From NCBI GenBank assembly GCA_022843825.1, contig JALHMX010000006.1, positions 62,001-126,000 of the forward strand: a DNA stretch of 64,000 nt, given 5' to 3'. Position 1 is the first letter of the stretch, and each line of letters begins with the position of its first letter. The notes beneath the pieces were generated by a model. It saw only the letters and a program-made list of their open reading frames with translations, had not been told where the DNA came from and did no database searches. A program made the translations under genes and the position numbers. Shown piece by piece: positions 36,188 to 43,542 of this stretch. This DNA is from Pseudobdellovibrionaceae bacterium. GTDB lineage: Bacteria; Bdellovibrionota; Bdellovibrionia; Bdellovibrionales; Bdellovibrionaceae.

Positions 36188-36754
36188 ATGAACATAAATT
36201 CCATGAATCAAACCTTTATCGAATCGGCCGAAGAAGCGCGCGATCAAAGCACGTCAAATTCCACCTGGATTCGCGAATTGGTCTCTGCCGATGAGCAGAT
36301 CGAAAAATCAGTAATGATTGACATGAATTTGGGCTTAGATACTCAGCGCATTCTCATCACCGATTCAATTCAATTTCTTTTAAGATTAAAAAATGACTTT
36401 GCATCTGCCGCGGCTCAGTTTAATGAGCTTAAGCCTTCGGTTTTAGGACGCATCAAAGTTTATGGTATTGCTAAAACTCATGCGGATTTTATGTTGTTCC
36501 GTAACGGCTACAAAATGATTTTTTCAATTAAAAGTGCGGGCATAATCAGTATCCGTTTTCACTTCGTTGGCAACATGGCGATCCCTCAACCCAATGCTCA
36601 AGAAAAAGCGACCATCATTATGGAAGAAGCTTTATTGGAAGCAAAATGGGGAGCTTTTGAAGAAGTTCTTTGGACTTACAAAGGTCAATCTTTCAAAACG
36701 CAATATCTTATCCGCCACTACTTAACCACATTCATTAAAGATAGCGCTCGATAA
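36188..36754 (+). CDS. Hypothetical cytoplasmic protein
   Basis: With the ATG at 36188 the protein has 188 residues; GAGG at 36179-36182 is a good ribosome site for it, while the upstream in-frame GTG at 36182 overlaps that site. No signal peptide or membrane segment. Predicted helical N-terminus with acidic residues, then mixed strands (GRIKVYGIAKTHADFMLFRN, SIKSAGIISIRFHFVG) and a C-terminal WGAFEEVLWTYKGQSFKTQY segment. Family unknown. It is transcribed away from the SNF2 gene and ends 38 bp before a strong terminator. Confidence 0.6.
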   Translation: MNINSMNQTFIESAEEARDQSTSNSTWIRELVSADEQIEKSVMIDMNLGLDTQRILITDSIQFLLRLKNDFASAAAQFNELKPSVLGRIKVYGIAKTHADFMLFRNGYKMIFSIKSAGIISIRFHFVGNMAIPQPNAQEKATIIMEEALLEAKWGAFEEVLWTYKGQSFKTQYLIRHYLTTFIKDSAR

Positions 36755-36791
36755 AAAAGGCTCCAACAGCTTTTTTTATATTTTAGACCAG

Positions 36792-36822
36792 AAAAAAGCC
36801 GCTTTGTTTAAGCGGCTTTTTT
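36792..36822. terminator. Bidirectional rho-independent terminator
   Basis: AAAAAAGCCGCTT (36792-36804) pairs with AAGCGGCTTTTTT (36810-36822) over a 5-base loop. The T-run follows on plus and, because the left arm is A-rich, also on minus. It serves the hypothetical plus-strand gene and the convergent repeat/VWA lipoprotein gene. Confidence 0.9.
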
Positions 36823-36829
36823 TATGAGA

Positions 36830-36857
36830 ACTAATTGGAAATAAATTTCCAATTAGT
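36830..36857. terminator. AT-rich 13-bp palindrome at the lipoprotein stop codon
   Basis: ACTAATTGGAAAT (36830-36842) pairs exactly with ATTTCCAATTAGT (36845-36857) over a 2-base loop, and contains the TAA of the minus-strand gene (36853-36855). It lies next to the intrinsic terminator, so it may be a 3'-end stability element. Confidence 0.4.
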
Positions 36858-39147
36858 GCATCGGACAATCATACTCAATTGTCACTGTTCTTCCTGCTGG
36901 TATAGCTGGAGTAAAGTGAAGAGTATTATTAATCACTTGGGTTGATACGCCACCCATAGCTGGAGTGATACTTACAGCGACCGGACCCACTGGAGCACAT
37001 TCCAAAGGAATGGATGCCAATGATCTTATGATTTTATCTTTAAAGTAGTATAAGTTTTGCGAGTAATCCGCGTCACAAATACTTCCGGTATAACCTTGAG
37101 TCATATCCGAAATTTCTTTATATTTAAAACCTTCATGACTTTTTGCTCCACCACCATCTTGATCGGCCATACAAGCTGCATCGCCTGGTTTTACAATAAT
37201 CGAGTTCACACTAAATGGTTTAAGTTGACCAAAAGTTTGTCGTACTTTCTGCGCTAAACGAGTTGGTGTATCTTCAGATTCTAAAGGTTTATATTCATTT
37301 GGATAAAATTGGCGGCTAATATCTCCACCCACTGAACGCTCATCTTCATCGGAAAGAATAATCACAGCAATCGAAGCATCTGTTCGATAACAGCTATTAT
37401 TTTGATAATTTGATATATGATGAAATGCTGCTTTGATGGCGCGCTCATCGTCAGTATTCGCCCAGCCCGCTCCTATTTCATTGATCGTGTTAGTGAAAAT
37501 GGTATACGGATCTGGCGCTCCGGTCTTTAAGACCCATGCAGGAGACCCCGAATAGTTAGCCCAGTTTTTAGAAGCTCCCCACGTCGGAGTTCCATTGACG
37601 TTCGGTGCGCGCGTGATCGTGGCACACATCTGCCAATCCAAACCTGAAGCGGATAAATCATTAACAAAATTTTGTAATCGACCAGCTAACCGTTGATTCT
37701 CTGGCAACATTGAATTTGAATCATCAACAACTAAAAGAATATCTACTTTGTTGTTGCTGACTTCAACTAACTTAGTAAAGGTCACGCGTCTTACTATTGG
37801 ATTTCCGTTGGCCACTGTTACTTCTAACGGTGATGGGCTGACATAGGTATTATATCCCGGCGCTGAAGCCGTTAAGTAAATTAAGTATGTACCTAATCCA
37901 CTGCCAATAAAATTTGGCGTTGATGATGATCCGCTTAGCCCCGGCAAACTTATCGTCTGGCCATTTTTAGTCACAGTCCATGTATGAGTCACATTTGCCG
38001 GAGTACATGAAGAAGTTACCGTAGGATTAGATCCTGTAGTTGAAACTGTCATCGCTACGAAAGTACCATTCAGTCGTGGAGAACAATTAATAACCATGTT
38101 TCCAGGACCACTTCCATCAACTGTAATAATCAATGGTGCAGTTGCCGTCCATGTTACATGCCCTGGTTTACTTCCAGTTAAGTAAATTAAATAAGTGCCT
38201 TCGCCGTGCGATACAAAATTAGGATTTGAATTCGCGCCTGCTAAACCATTAATTGATACGCTTTGACCATTTTTAGTTACAGTCCAATTATACTGAATAT
38301 CATTAGGTACACAATTCGCACTGATCAGTGGATTCGGTGATGACGGAGTTAAGGTCAAACTTGTTAGTGATCCGTTGATTCGCGGATTACACAAAATTTC
38401 AGTCCCTGTTGGATTCGAAGTGACTTGAACTGTCAATGGCGTCGTCGTTTGCCAGCTGGTAAATCCTGTAGCAGTTGCGTATAGACTGACTTGATAAGTC
38501 CCAGATCCCAAAGATTTAAAATCTGGCGCTGGAGAATGGGCTCCACCTAAGTTAGGAACGACAACCTCTGCTCCGTTGCGTCTGACCGTCCAAATGTACG
38601 TGCTGGCTGTAGGGTTACAATTGGCTGTCACTGATGGATTTGCATCAGCGTCTCCTATGACAACACTATTGAGAGTCGAATTTAATTTTGGATCACATAC
38701 TAAAGCTCCACCGCCCGTGCCTGGAACAATGAATTCAAGCGGAGTTGAAGAGTTATAGGTCGCTAAAATTCCTGAATCGTCAGTTACTTTTAAGAAGACG
38801 TAGTAACTTCCGGGACCCAATGGTTGCATGTCAACGTTGCTCGGATTAATTCCAGATAACTCAGGTAATGTCGGCAATACAGTTCCGTCAGCATTTTTTA
38901 ATGTCCACTCGTAAGTGACATTTGTTGTTTGATTACATCGCGAAGCGATATTTGGAAGCGAAGAAGACGATGAGTATGTAAATGACGTCACAGACCCGTT
39001 GATTAGCGGTGTACAAGATATCGCTCCACCAAGCGGCGTAACAACTATTGAATCCGATTTAGTAAACTTAACTGGCGCACAACTTAAAACACCAGCGAAC
39101 ACAAAGATATAACAAAGCCCCTGAAGAATTCGTTTAGACATAGTCAT
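36853..39147 (-). CDS. Surface lipoprotein with four Ig-like repeats and a VWA-like domain
   Basis: The 764-residue protein begins with a lipoprotein leader (FVFAGVLSCAPVKF, Cys23). Residues 43-445 hold four repeats of about 100 residues, each starting with C-x-P-(K/R)-(L/I)-N-(G/S) and a second cysteine about 27 residues later, with a W-T-V/L-x-N-G strand and a SxGTYxxxL strand near the end. They are PKD/Ig-like in appearance. A VWA-like domain follows from about residue 455: VDILLVVDDSNSMLPENQ has the D-x-S-x-S metal-site motif, and VIILSDEDERSVGGD comes later. Outer-surface adhesion is inferred from architecture. ATGs at 39147 and 39141 are both plausible. Confidence 0.75.
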   Translation of the reverse strand: MTMSKRILQGLCYIFVFAGVLSCAPVKFTKSDSIVVTPLGGAISCTPLINGSVTSFTYSSSSSLPNIASRCNQTTNVTYEWTLKNADGTVLPTLPELSGINPSNVDMQPLGPGSYYVFLKVTDDSGILATYNSSTPLEFIVPGTGGGALVCDPKLNSTLNSVVIGDADANPSVTANCNPTASTYIWTVRRNGAEVVVPNLGGAHSPAPDFKSLGSGTYQVSLYATATGFTSWQTTTPLTVQVTSNPTGTEILCNPRINGSLTSLTLTPSSPNPLISANCVPNDIQYNWTVTKNGQSVSINGLAGANSNPNFVSHGEGTYLIYLTGSKPGHVTWTATAPLIITVDGSGPGNMVINCSPRLNGTFVAMTVSTTGSNPTVTSSCTPANVTHTWTVTKNGQTISLPGLSGSSSTPNFIGSGLGTYLIYLTASAPGYNTYVSPSPLEVTVANGNPIVRRVTFTKLVEVSNNKVDILLVVDDSNSMLPENQRLAGRLQNFVNDLSASGLDWQMCATITRAPNVNGTPTWGASKNWANYSGSPAWVLKTGAPDPYTIFTNTINEIGAGWANTDDERAIKAAFHHISNYQNNSCYRTDASIAVIILSDEDERSVGGDISRQFYPNEYKPLESEDTPTRLAQKVRQTFGQLKPFSVNSIIVKPGDAACMADQDGGGAKSHEGFKYKEISDMTQGYTGSICDADYSQNLYYFKDKIIRSLASIPLECAPVGPVAVSITPAMGGVSTQVINNTLHFTPAIPAGRTVTIEYDCPMH

Positions 39148-39287
39148 CCCCTATATGTATCAGAGTAATGCATTTTATGTTAATTAGTAATACGCCTTTA
39201 GTCTTGTTTTGATATTTTAGCGTCCCGATGGTCTAGAATCGTTTTCTTGCTCTTGTGGTGACTCAAACTGAGACATAAAATAAACTG

Positions 39288-39899
39288 ATGAGCATATTTT
39301 TAATGGTACTTACCTGTTTAAATATTATTTTGGTTTTAGTCTTGGCTTTTAGTGTATTTCTACGAGTTAAAGAAAAAAAGGAAGACCAAAGAATCACTAA
39401 GGGCCTTCAGCTGTTACAGCACAAAATTTCGATCCTTCAAGATCTTTCCGATAAAACCGACGAACAGGTTCAGCGCCTAGTTTTTATGTTAGATTCCAAA
39501 TCCAACGAACTTCGCCGTTTAACCCTAGAAGCAACTCAAGTGGCCTTAAATGCGCAAATCACTTTACAAAATACATCTAAAGAAATGCCGGCAGTTTTTA
39601 ACACCCACACCAGTTTTTCTGCTCCAACGGATGAGCTCAGCCAATTCGTACAAGCCCTTAGCCAGCAAAATGATAAGGCGAAGCCTTCTTCGACGAATTC
39701 TGCACCAAATACTCGGACTAAGTCTCCGGAGAACACTGTAGTGACGAGTGATCTTAATAGCACTTCGGCGATGCCTCAGGATTTTATGGACACTGCACAG
39801 GGCTCAACCGAAGTTATTGCCCCCTCGCCTCAAACAACAAAATCGACGGCAACGCCAGCAGCCCGCCCGGTTAAACTGTTTCAGTTCAAAAAGATTTAG
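39288..39899 (+). CDS. Membrane-anchored coiled-coil protein of unknown function
   Basis: The 203-residue protein has one N-terminal transmembrane helix (IFLMVLTCLNIILVLVLAFS) followed by a charged coiled coil (about residues 27-85; RITKGLQLLQHKISILQDLS). A Ser/Thr/Pro-rich low-complexity region follows (about 105-195) and the protein ends with a basic VKLFQFKKI. It resembles DUF-type anchoring proteins in layout only. Monocistronic. No recognised family. Confidence 0.6.
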   Translation: MSIFLMVLTCLNIILVLVLAFSVFLRVKEKKEDQRITKGLQLLQHKISILQDLSDKTDEQVQRLVFMLDSKSNELRRLTLEATQVALNAQITLQNTSKEMPAVFNTHTSFSAPTDELSQFVQALSQQNDKAKPSSTNSAPNTRTKSPENTVVTSDLNSTSAMPQDFMDTAQGSTEVIAPSPQTTKSTATPAARPVKLFQFKKI

Positions 39900-40098
39900 C
39901 ATCTGTTGCTGGCTTATACTCACTTATTAATACTTTAAGTCCTACTTTACTTACTTAATTCCCTCCGAAAAACGTTTTCCTTACTCCGTGTCTGGGGTTT
40001 GTGGACCCCTCGCCCCTCTTTGAAATTTGCAAATACACTCCGTTGATTAAATCAGCGCTTACATTGCGCTGTTTTTCACTTAAATCAGGAGGATATTT
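39900..40098. other. Upstream flank of the transposase gene
   Basis: This 199-bp gap precedes the transposase-like gene. It holds an AAAACGTTTT palindrome near 39969-39978, and GGGGT (39994-39998) pairs with ACCCC (40005-40009) in a short hairpin directly ahead of motif copy 1. The gap ends with an AGGAGG ribosome site before the ATG. Confidence 0.5.
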
Positions 40099-40767
40099 AT
40101 GAAATCTAAACAATTATTGCTTATTCCGGCTAAAACCAACAAACGCTACTTCGGAGGATCGCTTCTTGTCGGCAAGCGAAAGACCCCTCGCCCCATTAAC
40201 ACCAAAGAGCCCATTCATTTTGTTTTACGATCTCAATTTGCTGGCGGACGCAGATCATTTAGAATCACCAAAAACTTAAAATTCATTGAATCCATCTTAA
40301 ATAAAGCAGCTTCCAAGTACGGAATCAGGATTTATCGCAAAGCCATTCAGTCTAATCACATTCACTTGATTATCAAAGTGCCTTCAAAATATGCGTATAA
40401 ATGTTTTATCTCTGTGATCTCAGGAAAAATTGCATCGTTTATGATGAACTACTTAAGCTTTAAAGAATTTCTACTTCATCTGGCCTTAGATTCTTTTTCA
40501 GCAAATTCTGCAGATTCTGCAGACTCTACTACGGTTAATACTTCCAATAAAAACCAACGGGGCGAGGGGTACACAACTCCTTACAAAGGGCAGGCGTTCT
40601 GGGAGTATAGGCCGTTTTCTCGGCTGCTTCACTGGGGAAAAGATTATCGACAAGCTGTAAGCTATCTTTTGCAGAACACGCTGGAGGCGCTAGGGTTTAC
40701 TCCGCATAAGCCGAGAAAAGAAAACTATGCTTATCAGAAGATGAAGGCTTTAAGTGGGGCGAGGGGT
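40004..40767. repeat. Four copies of ACCCCTCGCCCC around and in the transposase gene
   Basis: The 12-mer occurs at 40005-40016 and 40183-40194 on plus, and as its complement GGGGCGAGGGGT at 40559-40570 and 40756-40767. I see no other copy in the window, and chance predicts far fewer than one. The first has a small hairpin in front (GGGGT...ACCCC). Three copies are in the coding sequence and encode different peptides (T-P-R-P, R-G-E-G and G-A-R-G), so the conservation is at DNA level. Confidence 0.85.
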
Positions 40768-40815
40768 ACGCCAAAAAATAAATTATATTATCTGAAGGCG
40801 TGTACTGATACCTGA
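40099..40815 (+). CDS. IS200-like REP-associated tyrosine transposase (RAYT)
   Basis: The 238-residue protein carries the Y1 transposase signature: the HUH motif SNHIHLIIKVPSKY (His87-His89), and, downstream, KDYRQAVSYLLQNTLEA with candidate catalytic tyrosine 189 (or 183). An N-terminal strand (EPIHFVLRSQFAGGRRSFRI) fits RAYT proteins, which cut and copy single-stranded REP hairpins. A short low-complexity insert (SANSADSADSTT) lies at about 134-145. It is a stand-alone gene, not bounded by IS ends, as usual for RAYTs. The repeated 12-bp motif is a candidate target. Confidence 0.85.
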   Translation: MKSKQLLLIPAKTNKRYFGGSLLVGKRKTPRPINTKEPIHFVLRSQFAGGRRSFRITKNLKFIESILNKAASKYGIRIYRKAIQSNHIHLIIKVPSKYAYKCFISVISGKIASFMMNYLSFKEFLLHLALDSFSANSADSADSTTVNTSNKNQRGEGYTTPYKGQAFWEYRPFSRLLHWGKDYRQAVSYLLQNTLEALGFTPHKPRKENYAYQKMKALSGARGTPKNKLYYLKACTDT

Positions 40816-40839
40816 CTAAGATGCAAGTGACTGCTGCGA

Positions 40840-42048
40840 CTACTTCAAATCGGAAATTAACTTCTTCATACGATCAATGGCTTCGTTCATGCGGTCGGAC
40901 TCTATCGCAAAACTGAGGCGCATATAGCCGTCGTGGCCAAACTCTTCGCCAGGCACGGTAGAGACAAAGAAGTCTTCGAGCAGAATTCTACAGAATTCAG
41001 CAGAGCTTGAAACTTTGATATCATTGTAGCGAAGGCCAATGACTTTTTTGATGTCGACCCACAAATAAAATGCGCCGTCGGGTTCAAACGTTTTAAAATC
41101 AGGAATCTCGCGCATTTTATTTAAAGCTTTTTGTAGGCGATCTTTTAAAAGTTCATTCGTTTTCGATATATCAGATTCAGAATGCAGTAACGCTTGTTCC
41201 GCTGCAGCTTGTGCTATGCTAGAAGGTGCTCCGGTCGCCTGAGACGCATAGTCTCCGACTGCTTTAACTAACTCAGCGGGACCCATGGCCCAGCCGATTC
41301 TCCACCCTGTCATAGAATAGGCTTTCGATCCTCCATTAATTACAATAGTGCGATCACGAAGCTCCGGGGCCACTTTTAAAATATGCGGAGCTACATTTAT
41401 TTTATTAAACATCAATCGATTATACATATCATCTGTGATGATACAGACTTTCGGAAATTTTTTTAGAACATCGGCAAGCTTTTTCAATTCAGCTTCGCTG
41501 TAAATAAATCCCGTAGGATTCGATGGAGAACAAAACAAAAAAACTTTGGTTTTCGGCGTGATACTTTTTTCCAGCATCTCCGCCGACATTTTGAAACCGA
41601 CCGATTCATCGCAGGTAATGATCTTCGGTACTGCGCCAGCAAGCTCCGCCATCGTTGGATAGCTGACCCAGTACGGAGACGGAATAATCACTTCATCGCC
41701 GACATCACACAAAACTTGCAGACTAGCGAAAATTGCAAACTTAGCACCGCTAGTAACAGCAATTTCATTCGTCGCTTTGTAATCAAGACCAAGATCAGCC
41801 TGTGTTCGCACTTGAATTGCTTTCCGCAACTCAAGTGTTCCTTGCGCCGCTGTGTATTTAGTAAAACCCTCTTTAATCGCTTTAATACCTGCTTCTGCTG
41901 CTGCAGGGTAAGTGGGCCAATCGGGCTCTCCGACAGTTAACGAGATAACATCATGTCCTTTCGCCACAAGCTCTTTGGCTTTTGCCACTAAGGCTAAGGT
42001 GGGAGATGATTTTAAGTTTTTAGCGCGAGCCGAAAGCAATGGATTCAT
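40840..42048 (-). CDS. aspC: Aspartate aminotransferase-type PLP enzyme
   Basis: A class I PLP-dependent aminotransferase, probably converting oxaloacetate and glutamate to aspartate. The 402-residue protein shows ISLTVGEPDWPTYPAAAEAG near the N-terminus, YTAAQGTLELRKAI, IIPSPYWVSYPTMAELAGA, CSPSNPTGFIYSEAEL, and the PLP-lysine region INGGSKAYSMTGWRIGW. LSFAIESDRMNEAIDRMKKL ends the domain. Prephenate or other keto-acid specificity cannot be excluded. It is downstream of coaD on the same strand by 24 bp. Confidence 0.9.
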   Translation of the reverse strand: MNPLLSARAKNLKSSPTLALVAKAKELVAKGHDVISLTVGEPDWPTYPAAAEAGIKAIKEGFTKYTAAQGTLELRKAIQVRTQADLGLDYKATNEIAVTSGAKFAIFASLQVLCDVGDEVIIPSPYWVSYPTMAELAGAVPKIITCDESVGFKMSAEMLEKSITPKTKVFLFCSPSNPTGFIYSEAELKKLADVLKKFPKVCIITDDMYNRLMFNKINVAPHILKVAPELRDRTIVINGGSKAYSMTGWRIGWAMGPAELVKAVGDYASQATGAPSSIAQAAAEQALLHSESDISKTNELLKDRLQKALNKMREIPDFKTFEPDGAFYLWVDIKKVIGLRYNDIKVSSSAEFCRILLEDFFVSTVPGEEFGHDGYMRLSFAIESDRMNEAIDRMKKLISDLK

Positions 42049-42072
42049 GAATACCCCCGCATGATTTTTTGT

Positions 42073-42561
42073 TCAGTCAGCTAATTTTTTTATAAGCGCA
42101 GGACCCAAGAAGTCAGGAATGAGTCCAGTAACATCGCCCCCATTACGTGCAAGTTCTTTTACTCCGCGAGATGATATAAAATAATATTCTGGCCGAGAAA
42201 AAATCATAAACGTCTCAATTTCTGGTGCAATTCTGTAGTTCATATTGGCTAGCGTGCCCTCATACTCAAAATCTGCTACGGCCCGCAGTCCGCGCACAAT
42301 CACTTGAGCTTTTCGCGATTTCATGAATTCAGTGGTTAGACCGTCATGAATGCACACTTCAGAATTTTTAACGTCCATTTGATTCATGGCTTTGCGAACA
42401 ATGTCCGCGCGCTCTTCAGCCGTAAATAAATATTTTTTGTCGGATGAATTCGCCACAAGAACAATAACCTGGTCGAAAATATGAGATACCCTTTTAATGA
42501 TATCCATATGCCCTATGGTAATAGGATCAAAACTTCCAGGGTACACAGCTATTTTTGGCAT
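42073..42561 (-). CDS. coaD: Phosphopantetheine adenylyltransferase
   Basis: CoaD makes dephospho-CoA from 4'-phosphopantetheine and ATP. The 162-residue protein has AVYPGSFDPITIGHMDIIKR with the HxGH-like TIGH nucleotide site, NSSDKKYLFTAEERADIV, VIVRGLRAVADFEYEG, and ISSRGVKELARNGGDVTGL near the end. Length is normal. It follows rsmD with a 68-bp gap that contains a long palindrome. The neighbouring RsmD-CoaD order is common in bacteria. Confidence 0.96.
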   Translation of the reverse strand: MPKIAVYPGSFDPITIGHMDIIKRVSHIFDQVIVLVANSSDKKYLFTAEERADIVRKAMNQMDVKNSEVCIHDGLTTEFMKSRKAQVIVRGLRAVADFEYEGTLANMNYRIAPEIETFMIFSRPEYYFISSRGVKELARNGGDVTGLIPDFLGPALIKKLAD

Positions 42562-42587
42562 AGATTCAAGCTACCTGATTAATGCTA

Positions 42588-42644
42588 AAAGTGCCAGGTT
42601 CTATTTACGGACGCGGCGTGTCCGTAAACTCAACCTGGCACTTT
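42588..42644. repeat. Long interrupted palindrome at the rsmD stop
   Basis: Outer arms AAAGTGCCAGGTT (42588-42600) and AACCTGGCACTTT (42632-42644) are exact complements. Inner arms TTTACGGAC (42604-42612) and GTCCGTAAA (42620-42628) also match, separated from the outer arms by a 3-base mismatch on each side. It contains the rsmD stop codon and lies in the rsmD-coaD gap. It is distinct in sequence from the copies at 4853 and 32234, though similar in layout. Confidence 0.75.
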
Positions 42645-43181
42645 AAAAAAAGAGAGAAATTTATCGCCATAATCGAGGCGATCGTAACAGGTAAGAGAGC
42701 CATAGGCGTCGTCTATGCGCTCCTGCTTAATAGATTCTATAACAATAAGTGTGGTTTCAGAAAATACATGGCTTGCTGCAATGGCGGTCATTACATCATG
42801 AGCCATCTTTTCTGTAAAGGGCGGATCAACAAATATGAGATCAAACTTTGTTTCAGTATGATTTCTTAAAAAAGTAAGAACGTCCTTCTGCAAAACTAAA
42901 AACTCATTCCTATCCACTTTTAGTGATTCTAAATTCTCATGAATTATTCCAATGGACTTTGCATTCTTTTCTACAAAGGTCACATGCGAAGCGCCTCGGG
43001 ACAAAGCCTCTATGCCTAAGTTTCCCGTGCCTGCAAATAAATCAAGGACTCGGGCATCATCAACATACATCATCCACTTATTAAAAATAGTTTCCTTCAC
43101 TCGATCCATAGTTGGTCGAATGTGGCCCGCTTTGAAGCTGACAAGGTGTCGACCTTTATACTTTCCGGATATAATTCTCAT
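42630..43181 (-). CDS. rsmD: 16S rRNA (guanine-966) N2-methyltransferase
   Basis: RsmD methylates G966 of 16S rRNA. The 183-residue protein shows MRIISGKYKGRHLVSFKAG, RPTMDRVKETIFNKW, the SAM-binding VLDLFAGTGNLGIEALSRGA, and the catalytic FVDPPF motif. Length is normal. Its start overlaps the end of the receiver-domain gene upstream by 26 bp, which implies translational coupling. The stop codon is in the palindrome at 42588-42644. Confidence 0.95.
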   Translation of the reverse strand: MRIISGKYKGRHLVSFKAGHIRPTMDRVKETIFNKWMMYVDDARVLDLFAGTGNLGIEALSRGASHVTFVEKNAKSIGIIHENLESLKVDRNEFLVLQKDVLTFLRNHTETKFDLIFVDPPFTEKMAHDVMTAIAASHVFSETTLIVIESIKQERIDDAYGSLTCYDRLDYGDKFLSFFKVPG

Positions 43182-43542
43182 ATTTATCTTCTATGTGCTC
43201 CACTAAGCCTTGTAAATTATCAAAAGGCTTCTTTATAAAACCAATAACCTGAGGATACAGATCAGAATGAATGTCGACCTCCAAGGGACCCGAAAAAGCC
43301 GATATTACTACGACAGGTAAAAACCGGGGCATTTCTTTAAGGACATCAAACCCGTTTTTTTCAGGCATAAGTAAATCTAAAATAACTAATTCTATCTCGT
43401 TTTGATTTAAAATATCTAAAGCCTCTACGCCATTCGATGCTGAGTACACACTATGTCCGCGGCGCTGAATATATCGTGCAAGGGAACTTCGTATAAGCTC
43501 CTCGTCGTCGACAATTAATATTTTAATTACTTTGCTAGCCAC
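43156..43542 (-). CDS. Single-domain response regulator
   Basis: The 128-residue protein is a lone receiver domain: KILIVDDEELIRSSLARYIQ with the acidic pocket, VILDLLMPEKNGFDVLKEM with the phospho-accepting Asp, and FLPVVVISAFSGPLEV followed by GFIKKPFDNLQGLVE with the switch lysine. There is no output domain, so it probably acts by protein-protein contact (CheY/Spo0F type). It directly follows the soluble histidine kinase gene with an 8-bp overlap and is the probable partner. It lies downstream of the flagellar filament genes. Confidence 0.9.
   Translation of the reverse strand: MASKVIKILIVDDEELIRSSLARYIQRRGHSVYSASNGVEALDILNQNEIELVILDLLMPEKNGFDVLKEMPRFLPVVVISAFSGPLEVDIHSDLYPQVIGFIKKPFDNLQGLVEHIEDKYENYIRKV

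Noticed and set aside
40496..40532. Short tandem repeat in the transposase gene (TTCTGCAGA units, S-A-D-S-A-D-S)
   Set aside because: Too short to be a separate element; it is a low-complexity insert in the protein.
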